64,000 nt of DNA from Neonectria sp. B-13 (GCA_002682825.1 NOKP01000017.1:558001-622000), one strand, 5' to 3'; positions 20,118 to 32,008 are shown, numbered from the stretch's first letter. The notes: generated from the letters alone by a model not told the origin. Made by a program: numbers and translations.

Positions 20118-21189
20118 TCACAACCAGGGCGCGACTGTCTTGACAGTGTAGTCCCATATCGCGTCCGGAGCGCCCATCGTCTCCAAATCCGCAAGAAGCG
20201 TATCCTGTTGAAGGGTTTCCATCACATCATTCACAGAGAACAAAGACCCGCCGGCCTGATGGTTTACAGTCAACCCTGCTGACCGTTCCTTCAGTACATC
20301 AACTCCTTTACCACCGTACTCCGCGCTCGTCATAAGGTACAGTGCCTTCTGTCCGGATTCTTCGGGCGTCCATCGACTGAAATTCCCTGCAGATGGTGCG
20401 GCACTTGGAAGCGCCTTGTCGCCCCACTGGTCACCCCAGCTCTTCCTGAGAAGATCAGTAGCTACCCGACCCGGATGGGCGTGCACGAAGACGATATTCT
20501 TGTTTTCGGGCTGTTCCGCAAAGCGCTTCATCGATAAGGTTACCATAGTGGCTACATGCTTAGCATAGGTAGGAATGTTGAAACGCCCAGGTTCTTTGAG
20601 GCTCAGATCATTTAGGAACAAGTCGGTAGATTCGCTGCCGGCGGCTAAGATGCTGATGATACGCGGAGAATATCGTCCCGGGCCAGACTTGACTGCGGCT
20701 TGTAGCTTGGGAAGGAGTTGCGAGATGAAAGCAAAGCGGCTGTGATGGGCTACTGCAGTGCCCAACTCTAGACCTTCCACCGTTTCTAAAGGCAAGTTAG
20801 CTTACGGTCAAGGTATCAATAATGGCTTCCATACCTTGGCGCCCGACAAAGGGTAAGAAGCCGGCAGAATGGTAAAGAAGGTCAATCTCTTGTTCCTTAT
20901 CAAGGATTTCATCCGTGATACGCCTGACTTCAGATATCAGAGAGATCTGACCCTCAAGGTAAATGAGATCGGCATTGTTGTTGATCGCTCGAAGCCCTTC
21001 AAGTAGGGGCTGGTGTCTGGCCCTGTCACGGCCTATAATGTAGGCCTTTAGTGGAAAACCTGTTGAAACCAGCTCTGTCAGGGCTCTCTTGCCGATACCG
21101 TCTGTTCCGCCAACGAATACAACAGTTCGCGGGGTTGTGGCTTGTGTGAGCCGAGCATTCGAGGCCTTGAGTTGTGCGAGAACAGTCAT
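20118..21189 (-). CDS. Atypical short-chain dehydrogenase/reductase
   Basis: Two exons, 21189-20835 and 20785-20118, give 340 aa. The N-terminal Rossmann motif is FVGGTDGIGKRAL at about residues 25-37 (TGxxxGIG variant), followed by an acidic IDLLYHSAGFLPF block equivalent to the NNAG region. The catalytic region is YAKHVATMVTLSMKRFAEQ, where the usual YxxxK spacing is altered, then VFVHAHPGRVATDLL, the PG motif after the nucleotide-binding domain. This matches a fungal SDR subgroup seen next to polyketide and other metabolite clusters. The intron (20834-20786) keeps phase 1 and is GT-AG. A TATA-like element lies about 90 bases upstream. It is divergent from the intact NmrA-like gene with about 720 bases between, so the two may share control. 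Substrate unknown. Confidence 0.85.
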
Positions 21190-21913
21190 GATCGCAGAGA
21201 AGGTTTGTTGATTCGTATGATTTGTTGTGAAATGAGAGGATGCAGAGTAGAACGTCGAGATGGTCTACTCGTGGCTCTTATTTATGGACTCTCGGAATGT
21301 TCGCGTGGACATTGAGAGGAAAGTCGCGGGGGATGGCTTCAGCTCCAAGCGCCTCGGCGCCTGCAGCACAATCAGCTTTGTCAGAGCAGACAAAGAACTA
21401 GCTTACGCGGCGGCGTACTAATCAAGGGATTGGAAATAAGTTCGCTTGTTGATTGGGCGCAGAAAGCTGATACCTCTGGTGAATGGATTAGTTCGGAGAA
21501 TAACATGAGCAAGGTGACGGCCAAACCAGCCGGACACGGCGTCGGCGTAATAGCCCCACACCAACACCGGCCTCCGACCATGTCCGAGTATCATTCCGGG
21601 TCATAGTATGCGCCAAAACACGGGCTTCGGACGCGGCGCAATTAATGTCCTGGTTGGTCAGCTTGATATCTGTCCAGCAAAGTCTTTTGCTATCCAACAG
21701 TCTTAACAAATTGAAATTCTACGATGCACGGTCCAGAAACTGAAGGGAGCATGTATTAAAGGGGAGAATTTTCCCACTTCCTGAGCAGCCTCTGATCTTT
21801 TGAATATTTCATGCTCTTCTCTCGCTGTTCATTTCACCCAATTTCCTTTGGATTAGGTTCATCTTCCATATCTGCTCTTGCACTACCCCGACGCATACAT
21901 CAGCATTTGCACC
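21190..21913. other. Divergent promoter region
   Basis: Lies between the SDR (minus) and NmrA-like gene (plus). No coding frame is supported. Confidence 0.5.
21279..21285 (-). promoter_or_regulatory. TATA-like box of the SDR gene
   Basis: ATAAATA on the minus strand, about 90 bases before the ATG at 21189. Confidence 0.35.
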
Positions 21914-22828
21914 ATGTCTCGCGCAATCCTCATCACTGGCGCAACCGGCAAACAAGGCGGCGCCGTAGTCGATGCTCTCCTCAACCGGGGGTCGTCAGAC
22001 TTTCTCCTTCTCGCAGTTACGCGAAATGCCCAATCCGCCTCTGCGAAGCGTCTAGCAGCCAAGTCTTCGTCAATCAAGCTTGTCGAAGGTGATCTCGACG
22101 CGGCTCCGGCCCTTTTTGCTTCAGCCAAGGCCTCCGCTGGGACCATCCCACTTTGGGGTGTGTTTTCCGTCCAAGCAATGAGCGACCAGAAGTCGGACAG
22201 AGAGACCAGGCAAGGCAAGGCTCTGATTGATGAATCTATCAAGGCAACAGTCCAGCACTTCGTCTACACCAGTGTAGAACGTGGTGGTGACGAGCGATCA
22301 TGGAGTAATCCCACTCCTGTACCGCACTTCATCACGAAACACCAGATCGAGCATCACCTACGCGACTCTACCGCGAACAACAAAAGTGCCATGGGTTGGA
22401 CAATCCTACGGCCTGTCATCTTCATGGACAACCTCGCACCAGGCTTCTTCGGCAAGGTCTTCCTCACGATGATTCGCGACGTCATGAAGGAGAAGCCCCT
22501 GCAGTGGATTGCGACCAAGGATATTGGCTTCTTCGCAGCCGAGGCTTTCCACAACCCGAGTATTTGGAACAAGAAAGCCATAGGTCTGGCGGGTGACGAG
22601 CTGACCTTTTCGCAACTGAGCCGGAAGTTCGAGGGGGCGACGGGGGCACCTGCTGGGACGACATTGGGGCTGCTCGGCAAAGCGTTGAAACATGGAGTCT
22701 CTGAGTTGGGTATCATGGTAGAGTGGTTCAAGGAAGACGGCTACAAGGCCAACATGGCAGAGGTCAAGAAGATTCATCCTGGTGTGATGACCATGGAACA
22801 ATGGGTAAAGGATAGTGCGTTTGTTTAG
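21914..22828 (+). CDS. NmrA-like NAD(P)-binding family protein
   Basis: A single exon of 304 aa starts at the ATG in accATGTCTCGC. The N-terminus has the NmrA/HSCARG dinucleotide motif ILITGATGKQGGAVVDALL. Further along come VEGDLDA, a VQHFVYTSVERGG block, TKHQIEHHLRDS (equivalent to the SDR active-site helix but lacking YxxxK), TILRPVIFMDNLAPGF, DIGFFAAEAF and LAGDELTFSQLSRKF. Proteins of this type bind NAD(P)+ over NAD(P)H and act as redox sensors that modulate GATA or other regulators; catalysis is usually lost. Length is normal and there is no lesion. It is a different paralogue from the NmrA pseudogene at 18.2-19.2 kb, which has a GATGNQGG motif and an intron. Confidence 0.9.
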   Translation: MSRAILITGATGKQGGAVVDALLNRGSSDFLLLAVTRNAQSASAKRLAAKSSSIKLVEGDLDAAPALFASAKASAGTIPLWGVFSVQAMSDQKSDRETRQGKALIDESIKATVQHFVYTSVERGGDERSWSNPTPVPHFITKHQIEHHLRDSTANNKSAMGWTILRPVIFMDNLAPGFFGKVFLTMIRDVMKEKPLQWIATKDIGFFAAEAFHNPSIWNKKAIGLAGDELTFSQLSRKFEGATGAPAGTTLGLLGKALKHGVSELGIMVEWFKEDGYKANMAEVKKIHPGVMTMEQWVKDSAFV

Positions 22829-23514
22829 AGATGACGAAGAAAGGTGATAATATTGTTTGTAGGACAGTGCGGCAATTATAAAGTTTAGAGACTTTAATCT
22901 CGCTCACAAGCTATGATGTTCTGGTTGCTCGCTGTGCTCACGAGTATCCCAACCTCATCTGATTTAGTGTGCTACGTGGACTGATAGCTAGGTGTTGTGT
23001 TATAACTAAAGCTGTCTAGTCAATGTCTGAGTTTGACATTGCCTTTCCTGCTCCTGATGAGCTCTATTGATAAAACTTTCGGTCTCGGATGAACTCTCGG
23101 TCGTATGTTTCGGCCCAATTGACCCAGAGGTTGAGTCTGGCTCGCACTTCATCGGAGACCGGCCCTACCTGCCTGACTAATCCTTAGGGTAGGCAGCCCC
23201 CATGACATGATGTTGAGCTGAGCAAGGATATGATTGGTTATTTATATGACAGACCCACTAAAGGGGCTGGGCTCACTCGAGCAGTCAAAGCCGGTCGCAA
23301 GCCGCATTTCCTTTGTAGAAAAACAAGGCACTTTCAATCACAACGATATGGTACTATTGAGAAAAGAGCGCGCTGTTTAACACATGACATGCATATTCGT
23401 CATAAGCCGCGCTTTACGCTAACATCATTTGTAAGCGTATTCGGTGATCAGCCAGCACTGAAGAATGGTGTTCGTCTCGCTTGAGAACAACCGACTCGAC
23501 CTGTGTCGTCAAAC
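22829..23514. other. Intergenic region
   Basis: No supported exon. The last 200 bases are probably the leader and promoter of the Zn2Cys6 regulator. Confidence 0.5.
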
Positions 23515-25747
23515 ATGCCGTCACCAAACGAAGAGGCCGCTCATTTTTCATGTACTCAATGTCGATTGAAGAAATTGAAATGCGACCGCGTTAGGCCTCA
23601 TTGCGGCCGCTGTGCCAAACTCAGCGAAAGCTGCGACTATCCCCAGTCAAGAAGATCAAATGTTGGCAGAAGAAAACGAGTACACGAGCTGGAAGCCAAG
23701 TTAGGTTTGTGTACACAAGTAAATTTTTCCATGAAGGCCATGCATCGGAGAATTCACTGCTTTGTGTGAACCATCATGGTTCAAGAAATGACCTTTGCTG
23801 ATAGCTTGCAGACCAACTCGAACGTTTGGCCAAGCCTGCGGACAAGTTTCCGGATGTTAGCGAAACTACGGATCAGCACACCGCCGGTCAGATCCCCGGC
23901 AACTGGCCCGAGAGTTCTCAGTTTCCGTCGGTACCAGCAAAGCCTACTTCTGATGCAAATCATTCCGAACTTAATATGCCATCTGCTGAGCTGGTATTGA
24001 CGGGGACATTTGAGCAGCAGCTCTCTCCAGAGGTGATTGTATTTCTGTAAGATACCCCTCGCCAGTTGTCACAAATCTGTTAACTTAACTGAATCCAGCA
24101 TCAACTCTTATTTCGACAAGTGGCACTACGCCGCGCCCATGCTCCAACGGACTCGGTACATAATGTCCTTGAACTTACCATCACACATGCGCCCCCCGAT
24201 GTGCCTTCAATACGTTGTGATGGCGTGGGGAGCCGAAATCGCCAACACCCATCGGCATTTAGCAATTCCATTTTACAAACGTGCCAGAGAGTACGCGGAA
24301 GCCGACGAGATGAAGGTAAGTAGTGTTACTCCAGGATTCGCCATGAGCAAGTCGCAATTAACAGTTTGAAGAGCAATGAGCCTTTTTTTGCCACATTAGC
24401 GCACGCACAAAGTTGGTGTTTGATGTCCTACTTCGAAGCCCAGTACTTGCTTTTTTCGCAGTCTTCGATGAGCTTTTGCAGGGCCATCAGAGTCGCCCAG
24501 ATGCTCGGTTTGCATCAGGTTGATGGAGACAGCGTGGGTACCATTCCTCTTGTGCCGCCGCCTCAGTACTGGTTTGAAGCAGAGGAGAGGCGCAGGACCT
24601 GGTGGGTGCTTTACTGTTCTGATAGACTGATCAGCGGCACCACAGGCTTGCCGACCATGATCAACGAGCAAGATGTGGGTCAATCCGAACAAGGTCTTTT
24701 TGAGATTTTGACTTCAATCTGCTTACCTATACCATTTGCAGATCTCTACTCGTCTTCCTGCGTCTGAGGCAGCTTTTGAGACTGGCGTCGAAGAGATTAC
24801 GAGCCCATTGACGAACACTCTACACCAAGAGGGTCAAAACTTCTCCTCTTTCGCCGGACGTGTCTTGGCCGCATCATTGTTTCATCAAACTTTCCAGCAC
24901 TCAACTCAGGCATTGCCGGATGATAGCCCTCCAGATCCTAGGACCAGCATGCATTGGAAGCGCCATCGAGAAATTGACAATGACCTAGTTTTGTTATTTC
25001 AAGCGCTGCCCGACGACTTGAAGCTTCCTAAAAATATAGGATGTCGAAACGCGATTTTCGTCAACATCATTATTCAAACATCAGTCATCTGCCTGCATAG
25101 AGCAGCAATTTCCAGAATGATGTCGTTCGGTCTACCCGAAGACACGATACGCCACAGTAAAGCCCGACTGGTCTGTGCAGCGGAGGAGATACTCGCCATA
25201 TTCCGAATGATGTCGAATATCAACGAGAACCTCAAAAACCCAATTCTGACTTTTTCCGTCTACATGACATCCCTGGTCTTTCTCGAGAATTTGACTTCTA
25301 CAGAGGAAGATTACTCACGACAAGATAATCTCGACTTTATTCTTCGTATCAGTATCTTAGCTGCTAAGACATTGGATAATCCCGTGGCGGGCTCGATGGC
25401 TTTACAGGTTGCGATTGAAATGCGGCAGCGCGGTCTTGATTCCAAAGCAGTCGAAAAGGTAGGTACATCTGCCAGGTTTCAGACCGATTGCCAGCTTCCG
25501 TAGTCTAACACGGCTACAGGCAAGTGAGCTACTCCTCACTCGGAGTTTGATACCAATCTTTGCCAAAGGTGGTACCCAATCGTCTATTTTCGTCTTTCAA
25601 TTACTCAGCAGCAACGAGGCGCATGATCAAACTTCTCTGTCAACTTCGACAGCGTCTATACAGCAACAGGCGGTCAATGAACCGAGATTTGACTGTCAGG
25701 ATAATTCCACCGACGAGAACCAGCATGGCAGGATAGCCAAAGGGTAG
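23515..25747 (+). CDS. Zn(II)2Cys6 transcription factor with fungal-specific TF domain
   Basis: Six exons (23515-23704, 23812-24046, 24099-24315, 24372-24674, 24742-25458, 25520-25747) give 629 aa. The binuclear zinc cluster is CTQCRLKKLKCDRVRPHCGRC with Cys13, 16, 23, 30, 33 and 40, followed by a basic linker and a short coiled coil (ELEAKLDQLERL). The middle-homology region is recognisable as INSYFDKWHYAAPMLQRTRY, MCLQYVVMAWGAEIA, AHAQSWCLMSYFEAQYLLFSQ, AIRVAQMLGLHQVDG and EERRRTWWVLYCSDRL. The acceptor of intron 3 was set at tttgaag (24371) because the earlier acag would put a stop in frame. Nuclear DNA-binding regulator. Possible targets are the neighbouring NmrA-like, SDR or DUF1593 genes, but only position supports this. 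Confidence 0.9.
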
Positions 25748-26641
25748 CCACCGCCGAAGATGTGAGATTGGAGAAAGTGCAAGGACAGAAAGGGTATTTG
25801 GTATCCGGATGTAGAGAGAAGGGCACGCGGTAGTCTAGCACCCATGTCTTTGGCGCGTCATAACGTAAACTAGTCAGTCATTGGTTATGATTTAGTCTAA
25901 GTTATGCAGAATGGGCAGGTCTAACTAAGTCAGAGGATAATGAATCGCAATGCTAAGCATATTCCAGGGAAGCTAGAGAGAAGTTAAGGAAGCTAAGGCC
26001 TTTCCCCAGTTTAATGCAATAGGCAAACTGTAACATTGTCTAACGTCTATAGCAAATGATTGATATTTGTTATAGCATTTAGATAACAAATGTTTATACA
26101 CTTATTGGCCTATGCTTTAAAGCTTTACTAATAGTCTTCCTAGCTTCTTCTTAACTAGTAAGTTTCCTAAAGTATAAACTAAATGTTTTTAGTACTTCCT
26201 ACTATCAGTTTTTAGAATATTCTATCTAATATCTATTTCTCTAACTTAAAAGATATATTTTAGTTCTTTATATTAATTTAATTTCTATTTTACTTAAATA
26301 TATACTCTCTTATTTTCCCTCTATAAAGGAACCAAATGTATAATAATTACTATATTATATATTAAGTCCCTGTCTTTCTACCTCTGCTTTTCCCTTGGCT
26401 AGTTACCTCCCTACTAATTATAGACTGAGCATTAAGTAATAAAACAAGCATTGAATAGCAGCTAATAGTATAGTAAAGCCCAGTTGGCTACTGCCACTTA
26501 AAGCCTATAGCCTTATAATTAGATTTAAAATCCAAAGATCTATCTTCTTATTAAGCTTAAGTAAAGAAAATATATAACTATTCAATATAATTATAGATAA
26601 TAGAAACAGTAGTTGAAATAGTAGTTTTAACAGTAATTATA
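25748..26641. other. Intergenic, AT-rich from about 26.0 kb
   Basis: 25750-26000 is ordinary 3' flank. 26040-26640 is TA-rich, stop-dense and RIP-like. Its right end (26520-26640) carries two short blocks also found at 55.1-55.5 kb (see repeat entry). Confidence 0.6.
26520..26640. repeat. Dispersed repeat copy (partner at 55.08-55.49 kb)
   Basis: The block aatccaaagatctatct (near 26530) and a block around gaaacagtag...agtagttttaa (26602-26629) occur in the same order near 55080 and 55450. The spacer is about 55 bases here and about 350 bases there. Most differences in the shared blocks are transitions. Probably remnants of one transposon family. Confidence 0.6.
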
Positions 26642-28132
26642 CTAAATATAACCTATCATTTCCAACCACTCAGCTGTAGTTGAGACAGGATTATCTCTAC
26701 CACCCTTAAGCTTAGAATTGATTATTTGAATCACTACCCGCTTATAGGTGACTAGGCTTGGCGTCCCATTGTCCTTAGCCTCAAGGATGAAATGCAACAT
26801 TTGCCCTTTACTCATAGCCTTGCCACTGATAAAGTCAATCGCGCATTTCTCAGCTGCTGGTATTTGGAGCTTCACCCGCCGACCCGGTCGCTCTTTGTCA
26901 ACATTTTCCACGTCGACATTGGCAACTTGAGGGCCGGCCAATTCATGAAGACCACTGGTGACTTCTCGGTATTGAAACCAAGAAAACGTCAAGTCGTCAC
27001 CGTCTGGGTCGTAGCTCTCGGAGGCATCTAAATAAACCACCTCTCCTGCCTCGACTTCGATTACCACTGGCTCGGGACCGCCTGAACTGTCATTGACAAC
27101 CGCAACGGGTGCATGGTTGGCCTTGGAGAAATCGCCGGTCAAGGTCCATTGCATTCGCGCCGCAAAATCGTTCTGGAATGCATTTCTCCAGCGCCATATT
27201 GTGGCATGGTTGCTTGTTATAGTTTTGTTGCCTTTTCCAACTACTTGGTCAACAGCGTCAGAATAGTGCCTGGCTGCCATGGACAAGTCAACGGGTAGGT
27301 ATCGGCCACCCCAGCTGCCCCATTCAGGGTGTTCCGGTGATCCTAGCCCGTTCTGGATGAGATACAAGAATGTCGGCGAATCGCCCTCAACAATAAACTT
27401 GTGATCCGGGTAAAGCTTTCCCAACGGGCCGACCTGGATGTTTTCTGTGTACCAATCCTTCGAGATTTGGGATAGATCTGATCCACCGTCCAAGTCGGTT
27501 GAAATGCCCATCCAAGCAGCAAGGTGGTACTGGCTCCAGCCATGAATTGAGCAGATGTAAAAGACATCGGGAAACGTGGTTCTAATCCAGAGCCCAGTGT
27601 CATCCTGATCAGAGATTGCGTATACCCTGAGCCTAGACCGAAGAGCTTCCGTTTCAGCGACTGAGGTGTTTTGTTTGATATGTTGAAGCGCCTGGGCAAG
27701 CACATTAGTTCCGCCCCAGCACAACACCCATAACGGCTTTTCGGATTCCTCAAGACGTTCGAGAAGAAGCTTTGCTCCAGGACTAAGGGGAACGCCTGGT
27801 TGTAACGCCTCCTTCCCGTACAGCGCCGGACCAGTGGTGATCATCTCAAGAAGGCTTTGCAGACTGGGATATTCGTTGCCAGGATGCGTGTGCGCATTGA
27901 GATGATGCACGACTCGGCCGTAAGCATTGACGATTTGAGTTATTTCCTCTGGACAGACGCGCCGCTTCATGTGGGTGGAGGTACACGCCACCAGGCCTCG
28001 GGTCTCGAATTCATTGGAGTAGAGTAGGTATCGGACCAAAGACTGAGCATCGTCGGGTTCGTTCGAGATGTCTGAAATAATGAAAACGCGTGGAGGTTCT
28101 TTGCAGATTCTGAGCGTTGATGAACTGGTCAT
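26642..28132 (-). CDS. DUF1593 (Sde182-like, nucleoside hydrolase-type fold) protein
   Basis: A single exon of 496 aa reads from ATG at 28132 to the stop at 26642. The N-terminal domain begins PRVFIISDISNEPDDAQSLVRYLLYSN, an Asp-rich motif resembling the calcium-binding start of nucleoside hydrolases. It continues with KPLWVLCWGGTNVLAQAL, RVYAISDQDDTGLWIR and IVEGDSPTFLYLIQNGLGSPEHPEWGSWGGRY. This is the DUF1593 layout, annotated in bacteria as cellulose-binding or nucleoside-hydrolase-like. A C-terminal beta-sandwich-like part follows with VVYLDASESYDPDGDDLTFSWFQY, a PKD/cadherin-like calcium motif. No signal peptide is evident, so it is probably intracellular. A TATAAA element lies about 72 bases upstream. 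Substrate unknown; a sugar or nucleoside hydrolase role fits the neighbouring carriers. Confidence 0.85.
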   Translation of the reverse strand: MTSSSTLRICKEPPRVFIISDISNEPDDAQSLVRYLLYSNEFETRGLVACTSTHMKRRVCPEEITQIVNAYGRVVHHLNAHTHPGNEYPSLQSLLEMITTGPALYGKEALQPGVPLSPGAKLLLERLEESEKPLWVLCWGGTNVLAQALQHIKQNTSVAETEALRSRLRVYAISDQDDTGLWIRTTFPDVFYICSIHGWSQYHLAAWMGISTDLDGGSDLSQISKDWYTENIQVGPLGKLYPDHKFIVEGDSPTFLYLIQNGLGSPEHPEWGSWGGRYLPVDLSMAARHYSDAVDQVVGKGNKTITSNHATIWRWRNAFQNDFAARMQWTLTGDFSKANHAPVAVVNDSSGGPEPVVIEVEAGEVVYLDASESYDPDGDDLTFSWFQYREVTSGLHELAGPQVANVDVENVDKERPGRRVKLQIPAAEKCAIDFISGKAMSKGQMLHFILEAKDNGTPSLVTYKRVVIQIINSKLKGGRDNPVSTTAEWLEMIGYI

Positions 28133-29511
28133 TGTCGATGGCTTCTTGGGACACAAGGAGGTGTAGTATTTGTAGTGTGTGTTGTTCCGTACAGATCGAC
28201 ATCTTTATACTATAGAACTACGAAGCCTATTTGAAGGAGGTTGGACGAGTCTAGTGTAAGTTCAGTTCCCCGCTATCGTGTTTGCACCTTTCGCCGCTCA
28301 CTCAGTGCCGTTCCCTTGGCGTCTATGCCGAACGAAGGAAGGTGGGTGGCTCCGATTACTGGATGGGGGAATGCATGTAGCTACCCTCATCGATTGAGTT
28401 GGATGTGCGTCAGCCGCCCATGTTCAAACAATGCTCGGGTCAGGAGGGAGCGAGGGAAGGACGTTTGGTGCGGGGGCTGCACAAGCCAGAGTAACTAGCT
28501 GTCAGTTGATATCCTAGGTCTTGTTGCATCAGCTTCCTCCTTCGCCGCATCATTACTCCGGTTTGTACCATGGTAGCTCGAGTCATTCACATCGGGTCAT
28601 TTCCCTCCGGCCGAAAGCTCCTTGGCATTTTCAGCCCGCAAGCCGGCCCACTGCATCGCTAAAGGTGTTCAATACGGGGATGAGTTGAATTCTCGTATGA
28701 CGTGTGGAAAGATCGTCGGTTCAACTGGAGTTGGAAGGTTTAAGCGCGGAGAGCTACGGGTAAGATCCCCGTTGCTGAGAGTCAGTCCTGGCTGACCACT
28801 CTCAAGTCTCCGCAGGCATCGGCTCTCCACCTGGGCAGTGGTGGCGATGCAGGGGCGATGCGTAAATGCGGTGATTGGACGGGCCCACGCAGGTGCTTTA
28901 CTGATTGTGGCGAGCATGACACGAATCGCCCCTCGAGTGAGCAACATTGGGAGTCTGGGACCCGCGAATCGGACACAAGTACGACCCCAGCGTTAAGAAC
29001 TTCTGCTTTAGGTGCTTCATCCAGCCTGCCCAAAGACTTTGGTTCAGGTCTCACTCAAGCCGCTCTCGTTTCCACCGACAACCGTCCAGTCTAATGCTGC
29101 CAGAGACACGCCACCGGCGGCGAGTCAGCCCCTGCAAGTGCGACAGGACTCGATGAATCGGGATGCTGTTGGGCCTGGGCGAACGAACACGGAGAACAGC
29201 TGACCCCATGGGGAAGTGCTTAGCCTTCCCCACCATGTTCTGGGGAACCTCGCTCTATTCGTATCTACCTTGCGGACAATGCGGGGATCAAGGAGCAGAG
29301 TGCTAACCAGGTAATTACTACACCTCCCGGGGGTTGGTTGAGGCTCGCACCGCTGACCCGCTTCCTTTCGTCTTGACTCGGTCCGGATCGAGGCTACATA
29401 TTGACTTTCAGTCGGCGACTGGAAGCAAGTATATGTAACCGTCAAGGTCCCCGTTTCCCTCTGCATCTCCATTCTAATTACACCTCATATTGCCTACTTC
29501 TCTTTACATCC
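28133..29511. other. Divergent intergenic region
   Basis: About 1.4 kb lies between the DUF1593 gene (minus) and the sugar transporter (plus). Short frames at 28.2-29.4 kb lack domain content. It includes the promoters of both genes. Confidence 0.5.
28204..28209 (-). promoter_or_regulatory. TATA box of the DUF1593 gene
   Basis: TATAAA on the minus strand, 72 bases before the ATG at 28132. Confidence 0.45.
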
Positions 29512-31368
29512 ATGGCCCCTATCACCGAGAAAGACTCCCAACAGGTGCCAGGCGTCGATATGGTCGAGCGCAGTGACACCGCCAATGAAGCCGGGACGAC
29601 AGCCAAAGGCGCACTTTTCGACGCTGCGGCCATAGGCCAAGGCATCTCTGGCTATGAGAGTCTGAGTTTGTGGGATACCGTCAAGGCGTTCAAAGTCAAC
29701 ACAGCTGTGTGCTTTGCTGTGGCCTTCAGCAGTGCCACGGATGGATATCAGATTGGGTCAGTATTGTCGCAGTGGGCCATCTGAGTGGTACTTGTGTAGA
29801 AGCTGACGACGAAACAGTATCAACGGGAATATCATCGCAAACGAAGGCTTTGTCAAGCAATTTGCCACCGAAACCAACGCAGCGGGCGGGCCTGCACTTT
29901 CCGCTCCCGTTATGAGCGGTTGGGCGGCTATAATGGCGGTTGGTCAAATCATCGGCATGACAACCATGCCCTTCCTGTCGGACCGGTACGGCCGAAAGCC
30001 CGCAATGTTTACCTTCTGGTTTATCATCGCGATGAGCGTGTTCTGCGAGTGCCTCTCCCGCAACTGGCAGGCCTGGCTCGTCGCCAAACTCCTCGTCGGC
30101 ATTGGTGTCGGGTGCCTCCAGTGTACCCTCCCGACCTACATCTCAGAAATCGCCCCCGTCCGCATCCGTGGCGGTGTCCTCATGTCCTATCACTTTTGGT
30201 GGGTCTTGGGCCAGTTCTTTGCCCCTGTTGCGCTTCAGGTCCTGTCCCAGTCCGACCGTACGGACTGGCTTACCCCCCTCTATTCTCAGTGGAGCCAAGT
30301 CGGCTTGATGATCATCATATACCTCATCATTCCAGAGTCACCGGCTTGGTGCGCCACGAAAGGCAAGACTGAGCAAGGTAAGAAGTCGCTCGAGTGGCTT
30401 CATCGGGGTGTCAAGGACTATGATGTCGACAAGCAGTACCACATTTTGCTCATGACGGTTGAGCATGAGCTCGAGGTTGCTAGGACCCAGAAAAACCAGA
30501 GCTGGTATGCCATCTTCAAAGGTGTCGATGGCAAGCGTACTCTCTCCTCGCTCTGGACGCTCATGACAGGCCAATTCATCGGCCTAGGGCTCTTCTTTAG
30601 CTTTGGCTCCTACTTCTTCCAACAAGCCGGCATCAAGGATCCCTTTCAAGCCACATGTATCACCTCTGCGATTAACATTGCCGCGAGCATAAGCTTCATC
30701 ATATTTGCAGACAAGATCGGCCGAAGGCCTCTCTCCTGTAGTGGGTCGACACTTCAGTGGTTTGCCTGTTTAGCTGTTGGTATTCTGGGAGTTGTTCCAC
30801 AGGTCAAGGCGACGAATATCCTCCTTGTTGTTTTCGCCTGCTTTTGGAGTAAGTGTTTCTCCCTCTTACATCAGTCAGCAAGTTTGATGACGCGGATGAC
30901 TGACGCGCAAGCTCACTGTAGACATGGGCATGGTTGCCAGTGGCGCAACGGGTTGGGGGTTCGTTGGTGAGATCTCCTCCCAGCGCCTCCGACCGTACAC
31001 GGCCGGCTTCGCCGCCGCATCGTCGTGCGTCGCGGGTGTTGTCATGAGCGTGCTTATCCCATACATGATCAACGCGAACCAGTGGAACTGGGGGCTTAGG
31101 ACGGGGTGGTTCTACGTTGGAGTAGGATTGCCGTTTGTGGTGGGCATGTGGCTGATAATTCCAGAAACCAAGGGGTGAGTCGAGGTCTTTTGTCTTGAAT
31201 CGAGACTGCTCCAGCTCTCCATGAGGACTTCGCTGACAATTCGATAACAGACTTTCGGCTGCTGAGCTTGACGAGCTATTCGAGCGGAAGGTGAAGCCTT
31301 GGAGGTTCCACAAGACTCAGACTGCTACGCAGCGAGCTATCGAAGCAAACAAAGAGCAAGGATGTTGA
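29512..31368 (+). CDS. MFS sugar transporter (alpha-glucoside/maltose permease-like)
   Basis: Four exons (29512-29756, 29818-30848, 30922-31174, 31251-31368) give 548 aa. The cytosolic N-tail ends in GQGISGYESLSLWDTVKAF, as in fungal alpha-glucoside permeases. Twelve hydrophobic segments follow. Sugar-porter signatures are present: DRYGRKPAM in loop 2-3, PESPAW after helix 6, DKIGRRPLSC in loop 8-9, and PETKGLSAAELDELF after helix 12. Proton-coupled uptake of a disaccharide or glycoside at the plasma membrane is expected. Introns are GT-AG and the last one splits the PETKG codon run. The neighbouring Zn2Cys6 gene downstream (32009) is in the same orientation and could be its regulator. Exact substrate unknown. 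Confidence 0.92.
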
Positions 31369-32008
31369 CATAGCCTTGCCGCTATACTAAGCGTATCTCG
31401 GATTTTTATTATTAAATACTAGAGCCCAAATCAAGGGCTCTCAAGAAATGTGAAATATTATACTTAGTAAGGGAGTGAGACGGATAATTGAGTGGCGATA
31501 ATGCGAGTATGCAACTACCGATCTTCCATCGCGTTTTTCTCCACTGATAGTGAAGCATGTGCCACAGGGTTCGATCCAAGCTTCCTTATTAGAGTCTTGG
31601 AAGAAGCTTTTCGAACATGCATAGCCTGATGACGACATGTCTGACAGGCCTCTGGCCATTGATGACAAGGATGGACTTTTCACGACATTACTCCGCATGA
31701 TTGTCCCAGCATCCCAAGGGGATTGAGGCTACCTCGACTTGAGTATTCCTATATGAGATCAGGAGTAAGAAATGAGGTACTGGAAATGGTAATTTTCTGT
31801 GATCAGACGGCTCAGCTCGCGGACAGGTATAACGCACAAGATCATGGATTGGAACTAGGCCCGTTACGATGAGCTGACAAATACGTGATCGGGACGGACT
31901 ATATTTGCACCGACTGAACCTAGAAGAGAGACGACCGAGGACGTCTTAGCATCCCTAACGAGCAAAAGCAAAAGTTTATTGCAGACAGAAGACGAGGGTC
32001 AGACTAAG
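31369..32008. other. Intergenic region
   Basis: 3' flank of the transporter and promoter of the next regulator. A minus-strand 85-codon frame (31441-31698) has no recognisable content. Confidence 0.5.
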
